A stretch of 64,000 bases of DNA from Spongisporangium articulatum (GTDB lineage Bacteria > Actinomycetota > Actinomycetes > Actinomycetales > Kineosporiaceae): the NCBI RefSeq assembly GCF_044465595.1, contig NZ_JBITLV010000008.1:134568-198567 (forward strand), in the 5' to 3' direction. The position numbers and the translations under genes were made by a program. The stretch's first letter is position 1; the number at the start of each line of letters is the position of its first letter. Of the stretch, positions 1-8,471 are shown piece after piece. Below the pieces are notes generated by a model that ran no database searches, was not told the origin of the DNA, and saw only the letters and a program-made list of their open reading frames with translations.

Positions 1-532
1 TGACCCGGACGCCGTGCTCACCCCATTCCAGCGCGGCGGCCCGGGTGAGGGCCACGACGGCCGCCTTCGACGCGGCGTAGTGCCCCTCGCGGGCGCCGCC
101 CTTCTTGGCCGCCATGCTCGCGATCGTGATGATGCTGCCGCCGGCGCCCGCCGCGATCATGCTGCGGGCCGCGACCTGCATGCTGACCAGCACCGCGCGG
201 GCGTTGACGGCCAGCATCTCGTCCCACGCCTCGGGCGTGATGTCGAGAAGGGGTACGAGCCGGAAGATCCCGGCGCTGGCGACCAGGACGTCGACCCCGC
301 CCAGGCCCTCGATCGCGGCCTCGGTCGCTTCCCGGGCCGCGACCGGATCGGCGAGGTCGACGGCGTGGAACCTCCCGCCGAGGCCGCTCGCGCACTGCGA
401 GCCGGCCTCGGCGAGACGGTCCAGGACCGCGACCTGAGCGCCTTCGGCGGCGAACCGGGCGGCGATGCAGGCGCCGATACCTCGGGCACCGCCTGTCACC
501 ACGACCCGGCTGCCGTCGAAACGCCTCTCCAT
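1..532 (-). CDS. Short-chain dehydrogenase/reductase (partial, runs off the window)
   Basis: The frame translates without stops from an ATG at 532 to the left edge, giving about 177 residues of a family that is usually near 250. Near the N-terminus is the Rossmann glycine motif TGGARGIG; near residue 150 is the YAASK catalytic motif (YxxxK), with a Ser about 13 residues before it (SIITIAS). This is a classical NAD(P)-dependent SDR; the substrate is unknown. The NNAG element reads ASAG. It starts 5 nt beyond the stop of the ABC substrate-binding protein, so it is probably the last gene of the nucleobase uptake operon. The C-terminus, which would help define substrate, is outside the window. 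Confidence 0.85.
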   Translation of the reverse strand, partial: MERRFDGSRVVVTGGARGIGACIAARFAAEGAQVAVLDRLAEAGSQCASGLGGRFHAVDLADPVAAREATEAAIEGLGGVDVLVASAGIFRLVPLLDITPEAWDEMLAVNARAVLVSMQVAARSMIAAGAGGSIITIASMAAKKGGAREGHYAASKAAVVALTRAAALEWGEHGVRV

Positions 533-537
533 CCGGG

Positions 538-1734
538 CTACTTCAGGCCGATGGAGGTGTCGAGGAACTCGTTGGTGCTGATGTCCAACGGCTTCAGACC
601 GGCCTTCGGCGCCGAGTTGCTCTTCGTGTAGATGGGCGTGTCGATGTCGATGATCTTCTGCACCCGGGCCTCGTCCATGTCACCGATGGTGCTGTTGGCG
701 CCGTTGCTGACCAGGCCGATGGACTTCATGGTGGCCACCGAGTAGTCGGCGACCCCCTGGCTGTAGACCCAGCCGTTGTTGAACTTGGTGACCAGCTCGA
801 GGATGAGCTTGTTGGTGGCCGCCGGGTTCGCGAAGTAGTCGACCTCGGCCTGCTGCAGGACGGGGACGAGCTTCTTCAGGCAGGGCGTGAGCTCGGCCAG
901 TTCGCCGCTGCGCACCGACACCGCCGAGGCGTAGATCGGGTAGCCCATGTCGTGGGTGAGCTGGTACTTGACCGGCTTGCCCCAGGCCGCGACCTCCTTC
1001 TCGTAGATGTACGGCTCGGCGCTGGCGAAGCCCTGCTGAGCGTCCTTGCCCTTGGCGGCGACGAACTTGGCGGGTGTGCCGTCGTAGGTGCCGTCGATGA
1101 CGCTGGCCGGCAGGATGCCGGAGCCCTTCAGGTACTCCATGTACGCGGCGCCGCCGAAGTAGCGCACGACCCCCTTGTTGGCCACGAGGGCCTGGCCCAG
1201 CGACTTGATGTCGGTGACGTTCGGGTAGGTCGCCGGGTCCCACATGATCATCTGCGGGCCCTTCTCCAGCGGTGCGAAGACGGCCTTGGTCGGGTTCTTC
1301 GCCGACAGCTGGACGGCCTCGTCGGTGGACACGTAGCCCAGGGTGATCTTCTTGTCCTGGTACATCTGGCTGGTGACCGTGGCGAAGCCGATCGCCGGCC
1401 CGCCGGAACGGATCTCGACGTTCACGCCGGTCGGTGCGCCCTTGTACATGAGGGGGCCCGACACCGACTTCTTGTCGGCGTCGACCGTGTAGTCGGTGCC
1501 GAGCATCTGGTACAGGTGGCCGTGCTCGCCCTCGGGGTTCCAGTCGGTCTGGATGGTCACGGTCGCGGGGCAGCCGGCCGCCTTCAGGTCGACCGCCGGG
1601 GCGGCGGCCGAGGTGCTGGCGGTGCCCCCGCCCGACGACCCTCCCCCACAGGCGGACAGGGCCAGCCCGGCCACCACGGTCAGGGCGACGGCCAGGCGGG
1701 AACGCTTGACGGGTAGCGAGATTCGGGCGGACAT
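538..1734 (-). CDS. ABC importer substrate-binding lipoprotein, NMT1/SsuA-like
   Basis: This is a 398-residue exported lipoprotein. The chosen ATG at 1734 follows AAGGAG and is followed by a basic N-region, a hydrophobic core and the lipobox LSAC with Cys29 as the lipidation site; the open frame continues upstream but only as antisense of the permease. A Gly/Ser/Thr/Ala linker leads into a type-2 periplasmic binding fold of the NMT1/THI5-like class. That class binds pyrimidine precursors, nitrogen heterocycles or sulfonates. The linked deaminases make a nucleobase or related heterocycle the most likely ligand, but this is inference. The permease gene ends 35 nt upstream. Confidence 0.85.
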   Translation of the reverse strand: MSARISLPVKRSRLAVALTVVAGLALSACGGGSSGGGTASTSAAAPAVDLKAAGCPATVTIQTDWNPEGEHGHLYQMLGTDYTVDADKKSVSGPLMYKGAPTGVNVEIRSGGPAIGFATVTSQMYQDKKITLGYVSTDEAVQLSAKNPTKAVFAPLEKGPQMIMWDPATYPNVTDIKSLGQALVANKGVVRYFGGAAYMEYLKGSGILPASVIDGTYDGTPAKFVAAKGKDAQQGFASAEPYIYEKEVAAWGKPVKYQLTHDMGYPIYASAVSVRSGELAELTPCLKKLVPVLQQAEVDYFANPAATNKLILELVTKFNNGWVYSQGVADYSVATMKSIGLVSNGANSTIGDMDEARVQKIIDIDTPIYTKSNSAPKAGLKPLDISTNEFLDTSIGLK

Positions 1735-1769
1735 TCGGTACTCCTTTGCGGACGGATGGAGCAGGGAAC

Positions 1770-2558
1770 TCAGGTGAAGTCGGACCAGCGGCCGACCAGC
1801 AGGCGGCCGAGCAGGCCGAAGAGCAGGAAGACGACGACGCCCAGCAGCGAGGCCGTGATGATCGCAGCGAAGGTGCCCGGGCCGTTGAGCCGCGCGTTGG
1901 AGACCTGGATCAGCACGCCGAGGCCCGGCGTCCCGCGCTGGAAGAACTGGTCGCCGACGATGGCGCCGATGACCGCGAGCCCGGCCGCCGTGCGCAGGCC
2001 GACGAACATGGCCGGAAGCGCCGCCGGGAGGCGGAGTTTGACCAGCGTGGTGAGCCGACCGGCGCCCTGGAGCTTGAACAGTTCGTGCTGCGCCCGGTCG
2101 GCGGACTGCAGCCCGAACAGGGTGTTCGAGACCAGCGGGAAGAGCGCGATCATCACGGTGACGACGACCCGGGAGGTGAGCTCGTACCCCGCGATCGTGC
2201 CGATCAGCGGGACGATCGCCAGGATCGGGATGGTCTGCAGGATGACCGCGTACGGGTAGAGCGACTGCTCGATCCACTTGGCCTGCGACATCAGCACGGC
2301 CCAGGTCATGCCGATCAGCACCGCGATGGCCAGGCCGATGAACGTCACCTTGGTCGTCTCCCACAGCTCGTGCACCAGCTGCGAGCGGAAGACCGGGTCG
2401 GCGAACGCGGTGTGCGCCACCTGCTGCGGGTAGGGGACGACGAAGCTGAGTTCCTTGACCTTGTCGTAGTAGAGCGCGGCCAGGTACCAGAACCCGATCA
2501 CGAGGCCGAACACGATCGTGGGCTGCCACCAGGGCCGGCCGAAGAGCTTGCGCACCAT
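1770..2558 (-). CDS. ABC importer permease, TauC/SsuC/ThiX type
   Basis: This is a 262-residue integral membrane protein with about six hydrophobic segments. A cytoplasmic EAA-like loop (FKLQGAGRLTTLVKLRLPAA, around residue 165) is the contact for the ATPase. Length and layout fit binding-protein-dependent permeases of the nitrate/taurine/hydroxymethylpyrimidine class. Its ATG overlaps the TGA of the ATPase gene by one base, so the two are translationally coupled. It presumably forms a homodimer in the membrane with two ATPase subunits. Confidence 0.9.
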   Translation of the reverse strand: MVRKLFGRPWWQPTIVFGLVIGFWYLAALYYDKVKELSFVVPYPQQVAHTAFADPVFRSQLVHELWETTKVTFIGLAIAVLIGMTWAVLMSQAKWIEQSLYPYAVILQTIPILAIVPLIGTIAGYELTSRVVVTVMIALFPLVSNTLFGLQSADRAQHELFKLQGAGRLTTLVKLRLPAALPAMFVGLRTAAGLAVIGAIVGDQFFQRGTPGLGVLIQVSNARLNGPGTFAAIITASLLGVVVFLLFGLLGRLLVGRWSDFT

Positions 2559-3331
2559 CAGCTGTGCCCCTCCCTCAGGGCGTGCGAGATCTCGCCGGCC
2601 AGCTCGGCGAACTCGGGGGTGAACCGGATGTCCGGGTCGCGGGGCATCGCGAACGGCACGTCGAAGGTGCCGACGATCCTCCCGGGCCGACCCGACATCA
2701 CGAGGACCTTGGTGGACAGGTAGACCGCCTCCAGCACCGAGTGGGTGATGAACAGCCCCGCGAACGACGTCGAGACGAACAGCCGCAGCAGCTCGTCGTT
2801 CAGCCGCTCCCGGGTGATCTCGTCGAGAGCGCCGAACGGCTCGTCGAAGAGGAACAGCTGCGGGTCGAGCGTGAGGGAGCGGGCCAGCGACGCCCGCATG
2901 CGCATCCCGCCGGACAGCTGGCGCGGCAGGTGCTTCTCGAACCCGGTCAGGCCGACGAGTTCGATGGCCTCGGCGACCTTGGCGGACCGTTCGGCCTTGG
3001 GCACCTTGTGCAGCTCGGCGAGCAGTTCGACGTTGCGCTGCACGCTGCGCCAGGGCAGCAGCGTGGCGTCCTGGAAGACGTAGCCGATCCGGTCGGCGTT
3101 GACCACCGTCGTCCCGGCCGTGGCCTTCTCCAGACCGGAGGCGATCCGCAGCAGGGTCGACTTGCCGCAGCCGGACGGGCCGACCACGGAGACGAACTCG
3201 CCGCGCGAGACGGTCAGGTCGACGCCGGTCAGCGCCTCGGTGCCGTCGGGGAACCGCATCCCGACGGCACCGAAGTCCAGGAGTCTGGTCGGGGTCTCGA
3301 GGGCGGTCTCGACTGCGGTCTCGGCGGTCAC
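2558..3331 (-). CDS. ABC importer ATP-binding protein, TauB/SsuB type
   Basis: This is a 257-residue nucleotide-binding subunit. Walker A is GPSGCGKST near residue 43, the Q-loop is FQDATLLPW, the signature is LSGGMRMR, Walker B is LFLFDEPFGALD and the switch His is in FITHS. The start is the GTG at 3331 behind GGAAGG; it lies in a GTGA overlap with the stop of the upstream amidohydrolase. The larger open frame reaching back to 4369 is the antisense-frame continuation and is not used. It powers the NMT1-type importer encoded next to it. Confidence 0.92.
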   Translation of the reverse strand: MTAETAVETALETPTRLLDFGAVGMRFPDGTEALTGVDLTVSRGEFVSVVGPSGCGKSTLLRIASGLEKATAGTTVVNADRIGYVFQDATLLPWRSVQRNVELLAELHKVPKAERSAKVAEAIELVGLTGFEKHLPRQLSGGMRMRASLARSLTLDPQLFLFDEPFGALDEITRERLNDELLRLFVSTSFAGLFITHSVLEAVYLSTKVLVMSGRPGRIVGTFDVPFAMPRDPDIRFTPEFAELAGEISHALREGHS

Positions 3332-4584
3332 GCCGAACTCCTTCCAGGGGTTCCGGCCCCGGTGGGGACGGCCACCTCGTGGGTCGCCGTGCTGCGGGCG
3401 ACCAGGCGGCCGCGATGGACGACGAACCGGTTCGCGGGCGCGTTGGCCACGACGTCGCCGAGGTCGGCGCCCGCCACGACCAGGAAGTCGGCCCGCGCCC
3501 CGACCACGGCCCCGGCCGCGGGCAGGCCGAGCACGGAACGCCCGGTGGCCGACACCGCCTCGTAGGCCTCGTCGAGGGTGAGGTGCCCGGCCGTGACCAG
3601 CAGGGACGCGGTCTCCAGGGCGTCGCTGCGACCCACCGGGTTGAACGGGTCGCGCACGTTGTCGGCGCCCGCCGCGACCCGCACCCCGGCGTCCAGGAAG
3701 GCCCGCAGGGCGGTCAGCCCGCGTGGCGTCGAGGCCGGGTCCGCCCAGCCCTGCAGGTAGAGGTTGGTGATCGGCAGCGAGATGATGCCGACGTCGGCCG
3801 CCCGCACCGCCTCGACCGTCTCGGCCAGGGCCGGGCCGGTGAGCGTGCCCTGCCGGACGCAGTGCCCGGCGGAGCGGATGCGCCCGGCGGGCCAGCCGAC
3901 GACGGAACGCGCGTAGTGCCCGAGAGTCGGCTCGCAGGTGAGGCTCTCGTCGGTGTGCAGGTCGGTGCCGACGCCGCGGGCCTCGGCGATGCGCAGCAGC
4001 CGGTCGACCTCGGCCAGCGGTTCCGGGGCCAGGTGGGCGGCCCCGCCGACCAGGTCGACGCCCAGGTCGAGTGCCTCGTGCACGACCGCGTCGGGGGTGT
4101 CGGGGGCGGCCAGGGCGACGAGCTGGAGGTCCATCAGCCCGGCCAGCTCCTCGCGCAGGGCGACCAGGGCCCGGACGCCGCGCATGGGCTCGGGCCCGGA
4201 CAGCATGTCGACGTGGCTGCGCACGGCCGTGGTGCCGTTGCGCAGCAGGAGCAGGGCCGCCCGGCGGGCCCGCTCGAGGATGCTCTCGGTGGTCATCACG
4301 CCGCTGTACTCGCGCCAGGCGTGGATGGCCGACTCCAGGTCCCCCATCGGCGGCCGGATCAGATCCCACGACAGGGCCTTGTCGAGGTGGGCGTGCGGTT
4401 CGGCGGGGGCGGTGAGCAGGACGTGCCCGGTCAGGTCGAGCTCGTCGGGCTCGCCGGTGGCCGGGTAGGTGCCGGCGGTCTCGACCGCGGCCACCTGGTC
4501 ACCCGACAGGGCGACGTCCACGCACCGGCCATCAGCCAGCGTCGCCCGCAGGAGACGCGAAAGCTGTTGCGGCAGAGGGGACAT
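3328..4584 (-). CDS. Cytosine-deaminase-like amidohydrolase
   Basis: This is a 418-residue metal-dependent amidohydrolase of the CodA branch. The HAHLDK motif supplies two His ligands, DLHTDE supplies the His/Glu pair, GHCVRQG a further His and GADNVRDPF the catalytic Asp; all are in CodA order. Family knowledge suggests hydrolytic deamination of cytosine or a related heterocycle such as isoguanine or creatinine. It is the first gene of the operon amidohydrolase-ATPase-permease-binding protein-SDR, so import and deamination are coupled. A palindrome at 4638-4656 lies between it and the divergent regulator. Confidence 0.82.
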   Translation of the reverse strand: MSPLPQQLSRLLRATLADGRCVDVALSGDQVAAVETAGTYPATGEPDELDLTGHVLLTAPAEPHAHLDKALSWDLIRPPMGDLESAIHAWREYSGVMTTESILERARRAALLLLRNGTTAVRSHVDMLSGPEPMRGVRALVALREELAGLMDLQLVALAAPDTPDAVVHEALDLGVDLVGGAAHLAPEPLAEVDRLLRIAEARGVGTDLHTDESLTCEPTLGHYARSVVGWPAGRIRSAGHCVRQGTLTGPALAETVEAVRAADVGIISLPITNLYLQGWADPASTPRGLTALRAFLDAGVRVAAGADNVRDPFNPVGRSDALETASLLVTAGHLTLDEAYEAVSATGRSVLGLPAAGAVVGARADFLVVAGADLGDVVANAPANRFVVHRGRLVARSTATHEVAVPTGAGTPGRSSA

Positions 4585-4637
4585 CGAACTCCTCGGGGTT
4601 ACCCGGTGATCAGGGCTCCGCTATGCTCGGCCGCGAA

Positions 4638-4656
4638 ATGTTCCATGGGTGAACAT
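4638..4656. promoter_or_regulatory. Palindromic candidate operator between amidohydrolase and XRE-cupin regulator
   Basis: The sequence ATGTTCCATGGGTGAACAT has perfect 6-nt arms (ATGTTC/GAACAT) around a 7-nt spacer. It sits in the 159-nt divergent intergenic region, 54 nt from the amidohydrolase start and 88 nt from the regulator start. Its place and symmetry fit an operator for the dimeric XRE-cupin regulator. That assignment is inference. Confidence 0.5.
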
Positions 4657-4743
4657 CAGGGAATGTAAGCAGCATGTGTTTCAGCGGTGTCACGACGACG
4701 TGCTGCGCTGTTGCATCACACGCCCGCCGGCACGGGAGGCCCG

Positions 4744-5307
4744 ATGAGCGACGAGCTGGTGCGCAGCCTGGGCGCCCGCGTACGCGCCCTGCGCCGGGCC
4801 CGCGGTCTGACCCTGACCACGCTGGCCGCGGAAGCCGGTCTGTCCCATCCGTTCCTGAGCAAGCTGGAACGCGGGCTGGCCGCCCCGAGCATGGCCTCGC
4901 TGGGTCAGATCGCGCAGGCCCTGGGCACCAGCCAGGTCGAGCTGCTGGCCGGCACGGAGGGCGAGCGGGAGCATCCGGCGACCGAACTGGTCCGCGCGGA
5001 CGAGGGGCCGAGGGGCCCGTACGGCTTCGGCGAGGCCCGCCTGCTGGCCGGGCGCGGGCGCCGGTTCCAACCCATGGAGTACCGCGGCGCCAACCGCGAC
5101 CCGGGGGACTTCTACACCCACGCGGAGGACGAGTTCCTGCTCTGCACCGCGGGTTCCGCGCTCGTCGACCTGGGTGACCACGGCCGGCACCGCCTCGGCC
5201 CGGGCGACTCGCTCTACCTGAGCGGCGGCGTCCCGCACCGCTGGTGCACCGCCCGCCCCGACCGCCCGTACCGGTTGATGATCGTCAAGGAGCAGCGCAC
5301 CCCCTGA
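4744..5307 (+). CDS. XRE-family transcriptional regulator with C-terminal cupin domain
   Basis: This is a 187-residue regulator. Residues about 8-62 form a Cro/CI-type helix-turn-helix (LTTLAAEAGLSHPFLSKLER). Residues about 105-185 form a small cupin barrel with HAEDEFLL and the closing GVPHRW element, which in this family binds a small-molecule ligand. The ATG at 4744 is preceded by GGGAGG; upstream in-frame GTG codons lack a ribosome site. It is transcribed away from the nucleobase uptake operon and is the likely local ligand-responsive regulator. Confidence 0.85.
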   Translation: MSDELVRSLGARVRALRRARGLTLTTLAAEAGLSHPFLSKLERGLAAPSMASLGQIAQALGTSQVELLAGTEGEREHPATELVRADEGPRGPYGFGEARLLAGRGRRFQPMEYRGANRDPGDFYTHAEDEFLLCTAGSALVDLGDHGRHRLGPGDSLYLSGGVPHRWCTARPDRPYRLMIVKEQRTP

Positions 5308-5315
5308 CTCGCCAT

Positions 5316-5366
5316 GAGCACGGTGTCACACAGCAACCACCAGGCGGGCACGGTGTCACACCGTGC
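5316..5366. terminator. Inverted-repeat pair between convergent genes, likely bidirectional terminator
   Basis: GCACGGTGTCACACCGTGC at 5348-5366 is a perfect palindrome with 9-nt arms and one central base. A second copy of its left half with flank (5316-5331) can also pair with 5351-5366 with one mismatch. It lies between the ends of the regulator (5307) and the convergent amidohydrolase (stop at 5356) and runs into the last codons of the latter. No T-tract is present. Confidence 0.5.
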
Positions 5367-6663
5367 TCGTGAGACGGGCGTTCAGGGCCGCGACCAATTC
5401 GGCCTCCTCGGCGGTCACGAGCCGGTAGTCCCGGACGACGACCCGGCCACCGACCACGACGTGGCGGGGACGCCGTCCGGGCGAAGCCCACAGCAGCCCG
5501 GCGACCGGGTCCGCCACGCCGGCGTCGAAGACCCCCGACACGTCCCACACGCACAGGTCACCGGCGGCCCCCGGGCGCAGGTGACCCAACTCGGGACGCC
5601 CCAGCCCGGCCGCCGAACCCGACGTCGCCATCGCCAGCACGTCCCGCGCGTCCAGCTGGGGGCCGACCAGCGCCGAGACCTGCAGGGCCAGGCGAGCATC
5701 CGCCAACAGGTGCCCGGCGTCGTTGCTGCCGCCCCCGCTCGTGCCGAGCCCGACCGTCACGCCCGCCGCGCGCAGCGCCGCCACCGGGGCCACGCCCCAA
5801 CCCATGGGGACGTCGCACCCCGGCGCATGCGTGGCCGTCACCCCCGCTGCGGCCAGGTCCGCGATCTCGCTCGGCGTCACGTCGCACAGGTGGGCGAGGG
5901 TGACGTCGGGCGCCAGCCAGCCCCATTCGGCGAGCAGCTCCAGCGGGCGACGGCCGTACTCCCGCGCGGCCACCTCGACGTCGACCTGCTCGTTGGCCTG
6001 GGTCCGGCGGCGCAGCCCGTAGCGGGCGGCCAGTTCGGCCAGCGCGTCGAAGGTCTCGCGGGCGTCGCTGTGCACGCCGGCCGGCCCGACCGCGACCTGC
6101 AGCAGACCGTCGTCCGACACGCCGCCGACGATCCCGGGCAGCAACGCCGAGACCACGGCGGAGGCGCAGGTGGCGACCTCGGCCGCCGGGTTGCGCGCCG
6201 AGCCGTGCACGAAGACCAGTCGGGCCCCGAGGGCGCGCGCGGCGCCGGCGGTGGCGACCGCCATCCCGGCCGCCAGCTCGGCGGAGCAACCGGCGGGCCA
6301 GGTCAGGTGGTGGTCGGCGACCGTCGTCACCCCGCTCAGCAACGCCTCGGCGAGACCGACCCCCGCCGCGGCCCCCGTCAGCGACGGGTCGAGGTCGGCG
6401 GCGGTGTAGGCGGCCGCCATGGTCGGCAGCCACTGGGCCATCGGCACGCCCCGGGTGCCGGGCAACGTGCGGAAGGCCGACTGCAGGAGGTGGTGGTGGG
6501 CGTTGACCAGGCCCGGCGTGACGACGCACCCCGACGCGTCGAGCGACTCACCCCCGGGGGCGACGGCGTCGACGACCCGGCCGGCGTCGTCCACCAGCAC
6601 GTCGCCCGTCCGCTGCGTGGACCGGTCGACGAGGACCCGGGTGGCCCCGGTGACGGTGAGCAT
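5356..6663 (-). CDS. Amidohydrolase of the TrzA/8-oxoguanine deaminase group with altered metal site
   Basis: This is a 435-residue protein whose layout and C-terminal beta-sandwich resemble 8-oxoguanine and S-adenosylhomocysteine deaminases. The first metal motif is intact (NAHHHLL), and the His of LAHLCD and THAPG are present. The usual HLAE motif reads QANE, and the strand-8 Asp expected in GxDGSASND is replaced by Ser (GTSGGGSND). It may therefore use a different chemistry or metal mode, or be inactive as a deaminase. The ATG at 6663 is chosen because upstream codons overlap the nucS promoter. It is convergent with the XRE-cupin gene. Confidence 0.75.
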   Translation of the reverse strand: MLTVTGATRVLVDRSTQRTGDVLVDDAGRVVDAVAPGGESLDASGCVVTPGLVNAHHHLLQSAFRTLPGTRGVPMAQWLPTMAAAYTAADLDPSLTGAAAGVGLAEALLSGVTTVADHHLTWPAGCSAELAAGMAVATAGAARALGARLVFVHGSARNPAAEVATCASAVVSALLPGIVGGVSDDGLLQVAVGPAGVHSDARETFDALAELAARYGLRRRTQANEQVDVEVAAREYGRRPLELLAEWGWLAPDVTLAHLCDVTPSEIADLAAAGVTATHAPGCDVPMGWGVAPVAALRAAGVTVGLGTSGGGSNDAGHLLADARLALQVSALVGPQLDARDVLAMATSGSAAGLGRPELGHLRPGAAGDLCVWDVSGVFDAGVADPVAGLLWASPGRRPRHVVVGGRVVVRDYRLVTAEEAELVAALNARLTSTV

Positions 6664-6706
6664 GGCGGCTGTGTACCAGACGGGCCGACGCGTAAGGTTG
6701 CGGATC

Positions 6707-7402
6707 GTGCGTCTCGTCATTGCTCGCTGCTCCGTGGACTACGCGGGCCGGCTCACCGCCCACCTGCCCCTCGCGACCCGGCTGCTGCTGGTCAAGGCCG
6801 ACGGGAGCGTGCTGGTGCACTCCGACGGCGGCTCGTACAAGCCGCTGAACTGGATGAGCCCGCCCGCGAAGCTGACCGTGGGACAGCCCGACGACGCCGC
6901 GGCGGAGCAGGGCGTGATCGAGGTCTGGACCGTCCAGTCGGCCAAGACCGACGACCGGTTGATCATCAACCTGCGGGAGGTGCTGCACGACAGCAGCCAC
7001 GACCTCGGCGTCGACCCCGGGCTGGTCAAGGACGGCGTCGAGGCGCACCTGCAGAAGCTGCTGGCCGAGCAGGTCGAACGCCTCGGCGACGGCTGGTCGC
7101 TCGTGCGGCGCGAGTACATGACGGCGATCGGCCCGGTCGACCTGCTGGTCAAGGACGCGACCGGCGGTTCGGTCGCGGTGGAGATCAAGCGACGCGGTGA
7201 GATCGACGGGGTCGAGCAGCTGACCCGCTACCTCGAGCTGATGAACCGCGACCCGCTGCTGGCCCCGGTGGCGGGCATCTTCGCGGCCCAGGAGATCAAG
7301 CCGCAGGCCCGGGTACTCGCCGAGGACCGCGGGATCCGTTGTGTGACGCTCGATTACGACGACATGCGCGGGATCGACGACTCCGAGCACCGGCTGTTCT
7401 GA
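6707..7402 (+). CDS. nucS: Mismatch-specific endonuclease NucS/EndoMS
   Basis: This is a 231-residue protein starting at a GTG with the sequence VRLVIARCSVDYAGRLTAHL, which matches the N-terminus of actinobacterial NucS. The C-terminal half holds the PD-(D/E)xK nuclease core: GPVDLLVKD, then VAVEIKRRG, then EQLTRYLEL. The enzyme cuts both strands at mismatches and replaces MutS/MutL repair in actinobacteria, in contact with the beta clamp. A TAAGGT box at 6693-6698 is only 8 nt before the GTG and no Shine-Dalgarno site is seen, so the transcript may be leaderless. pyrD follows after one base. Confidence 0.95.
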   Translation: MRLVIARCSVDYAGRLTAHLPLATRLLLVKADGSVLVHSDGGSYKPLNWMSPPAKLTVGQPDDAAAEQGVIEVWTVQSAKTDDRLIINLREVLHDSSHDLGVDPGLVKDGVEAHLQKLLAEQVERLGDGWSLVRREYMTAIGPVDLLVKDATGGSVAVEIKRRGEIDGVEQLTRYLELMNRDPLLAPVAGIFAAQEIKPQARVLAEDRGIRCVTLDYDDMRGIDDSEHRLF

Positions 7403-7403
7403 C

Positions 7404-8471
7404 GTGTTCTACGCCTTCCTCTACCGATACCTCTTCGCCCGCCTCGACGCCGAACTCGCGCATCGCATCGGGTTCGGGCTGATCCGGCTGGCAGGGGTGC
7501 TGCCGGGCGTGACCTGGCTCCTGGCGCGGCTTCTCGCACCCCGGGACGACGTGCTCAAGGTGCGCGCGCTCGGCCTCGAGTTCCCGGGGCCGCTCGGCCT
7601 GGCGGCCGGGTTCGACAAGGACGCCGCCGCGCCCGACGCGCTGGCCGCGCTCGGTTTCGGGTCGGTCGAGGTGGGCACGCTGACCGCCCTCCCCCAGCCC
7701 GGCAACCCCCGCCCGCGGCTGTTCCGGCTGACCGCCGACCGGGCGCTGATCAACCGGATGGGGTTCAACAACCACGGGTCGGCGGCGGCCGCCCAGCGCC
7801 TGCGCAGCCGGGTGCGCAGGCCGGGCGGGCCGGTGGTCGGGGTGAACATCGGGAAGTCGAAGGTGGTCGAGGAGGCCGACGCCGCGGGCGATTACGCGAC
7901 GTCGGCCCGCCGGCTGGCCGCGAGCGCCGACTACCTCGTGGTGAACGTCAGCTCACCGAACACGCCCGGGCTGCGCAACCTGCAGGCGGTCGACTCGCTG
8001 CGGCCGCTGCTGGTCGCGGTGCGCGCGGCGCTCGACGAGGCCGAGCCGGGCCGGCGGGTGCCGCTCCTGGTGAAGATCGCCCCGGACCTGGCCGACGACG
8101 ACGTCGACGCCGTCGCCGACCTCGCCCTCGAGCTGGGGCTGGACGGGATCATCGCGACCAACACGACGATCGGGCGGGCCGGCCTGCGGACCCCGGCGGA
8201 CGTCGTGGCGGCCCTCGGAGCCGGCGGCCTGTCCGGCGCGCCGCTGCGGGCCCGCTCGCTCGAGGTCCTGCGCCGGTTGAAGGCGCGGGTCGGCGACCGG
8301 CTGGTCCTGGTCGCCGCGGGCGGCGTGGAGAGCGCGGACGACGTGTGGGAGCGACTCGAGGCCGGGGCGACGCTGGTGCAGGCGTACACCGCGTTCATCT
8401 ACCGCGGCCCGTTCTGGGCCGCCCGCGTGCACCGCGACCTGGCGAAACGCCTACGCGCGGAACGTCAGTAG
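7404..8471 (+). CDS. pyrD: Dihydroorotate dehydrogenase (quinone), class 2
   Basis: This is a 355-residue FMN enzyme oxidising dihydroorotate to orotate with quinone as acceptor, the fourth step of pyrimidine synthesis. It has the amphipathic N-terminal extension of class 2 (YAFLYRYLFARLDAE) for membrane association, AGFDKDA near the FMN site, INRMGFNN, and VNVSSPNTPGLR with the class 2 catalytic Ser. The GTG start is one base after the nucS stop, indicating co-transcription. Its end overlaps the convergent chemoreceptor gene by 7 nt (8465-8471). Confidence 0.96.
   Translation: MFYAFLYRYLFARLDAELAHRIGFGLIRLAGVLPGVTWLLARLLAPRDDVLKVRALGLEFPGPLGLAAGFDKDAAAPDALAALGFGSVEVGTLTALPQPGNPRPRLFRLTADRALINRMGFNNHGSAAAAQRLRSRVRRPGGPVVGVNIGKSKVVEEADAAGDYATSARRLAASADYLVVNVSSPNTPGLRNLQAVDSLRPLLVAVRAALDEAEPGRRVPLLVKIAPDLADDDVDAVADLALELGLDGIIATNTTIGRAGLRTPADVVAALGAGGLSGAPLRARSLEVLRRLKARVGDRLVLVAAGGVESADDVWERLEAGATLVQAYTAFIYRGPFWAARVHRDLAKRLRAERQ

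Noticed and set aside
1735..2529. N-terminal extension of the substrate-binding protein frame to 2529
   Set aside because: The extension is permease antisense-frame sequence; signal peptide, lipobox and ribosome site place the start at 1734.
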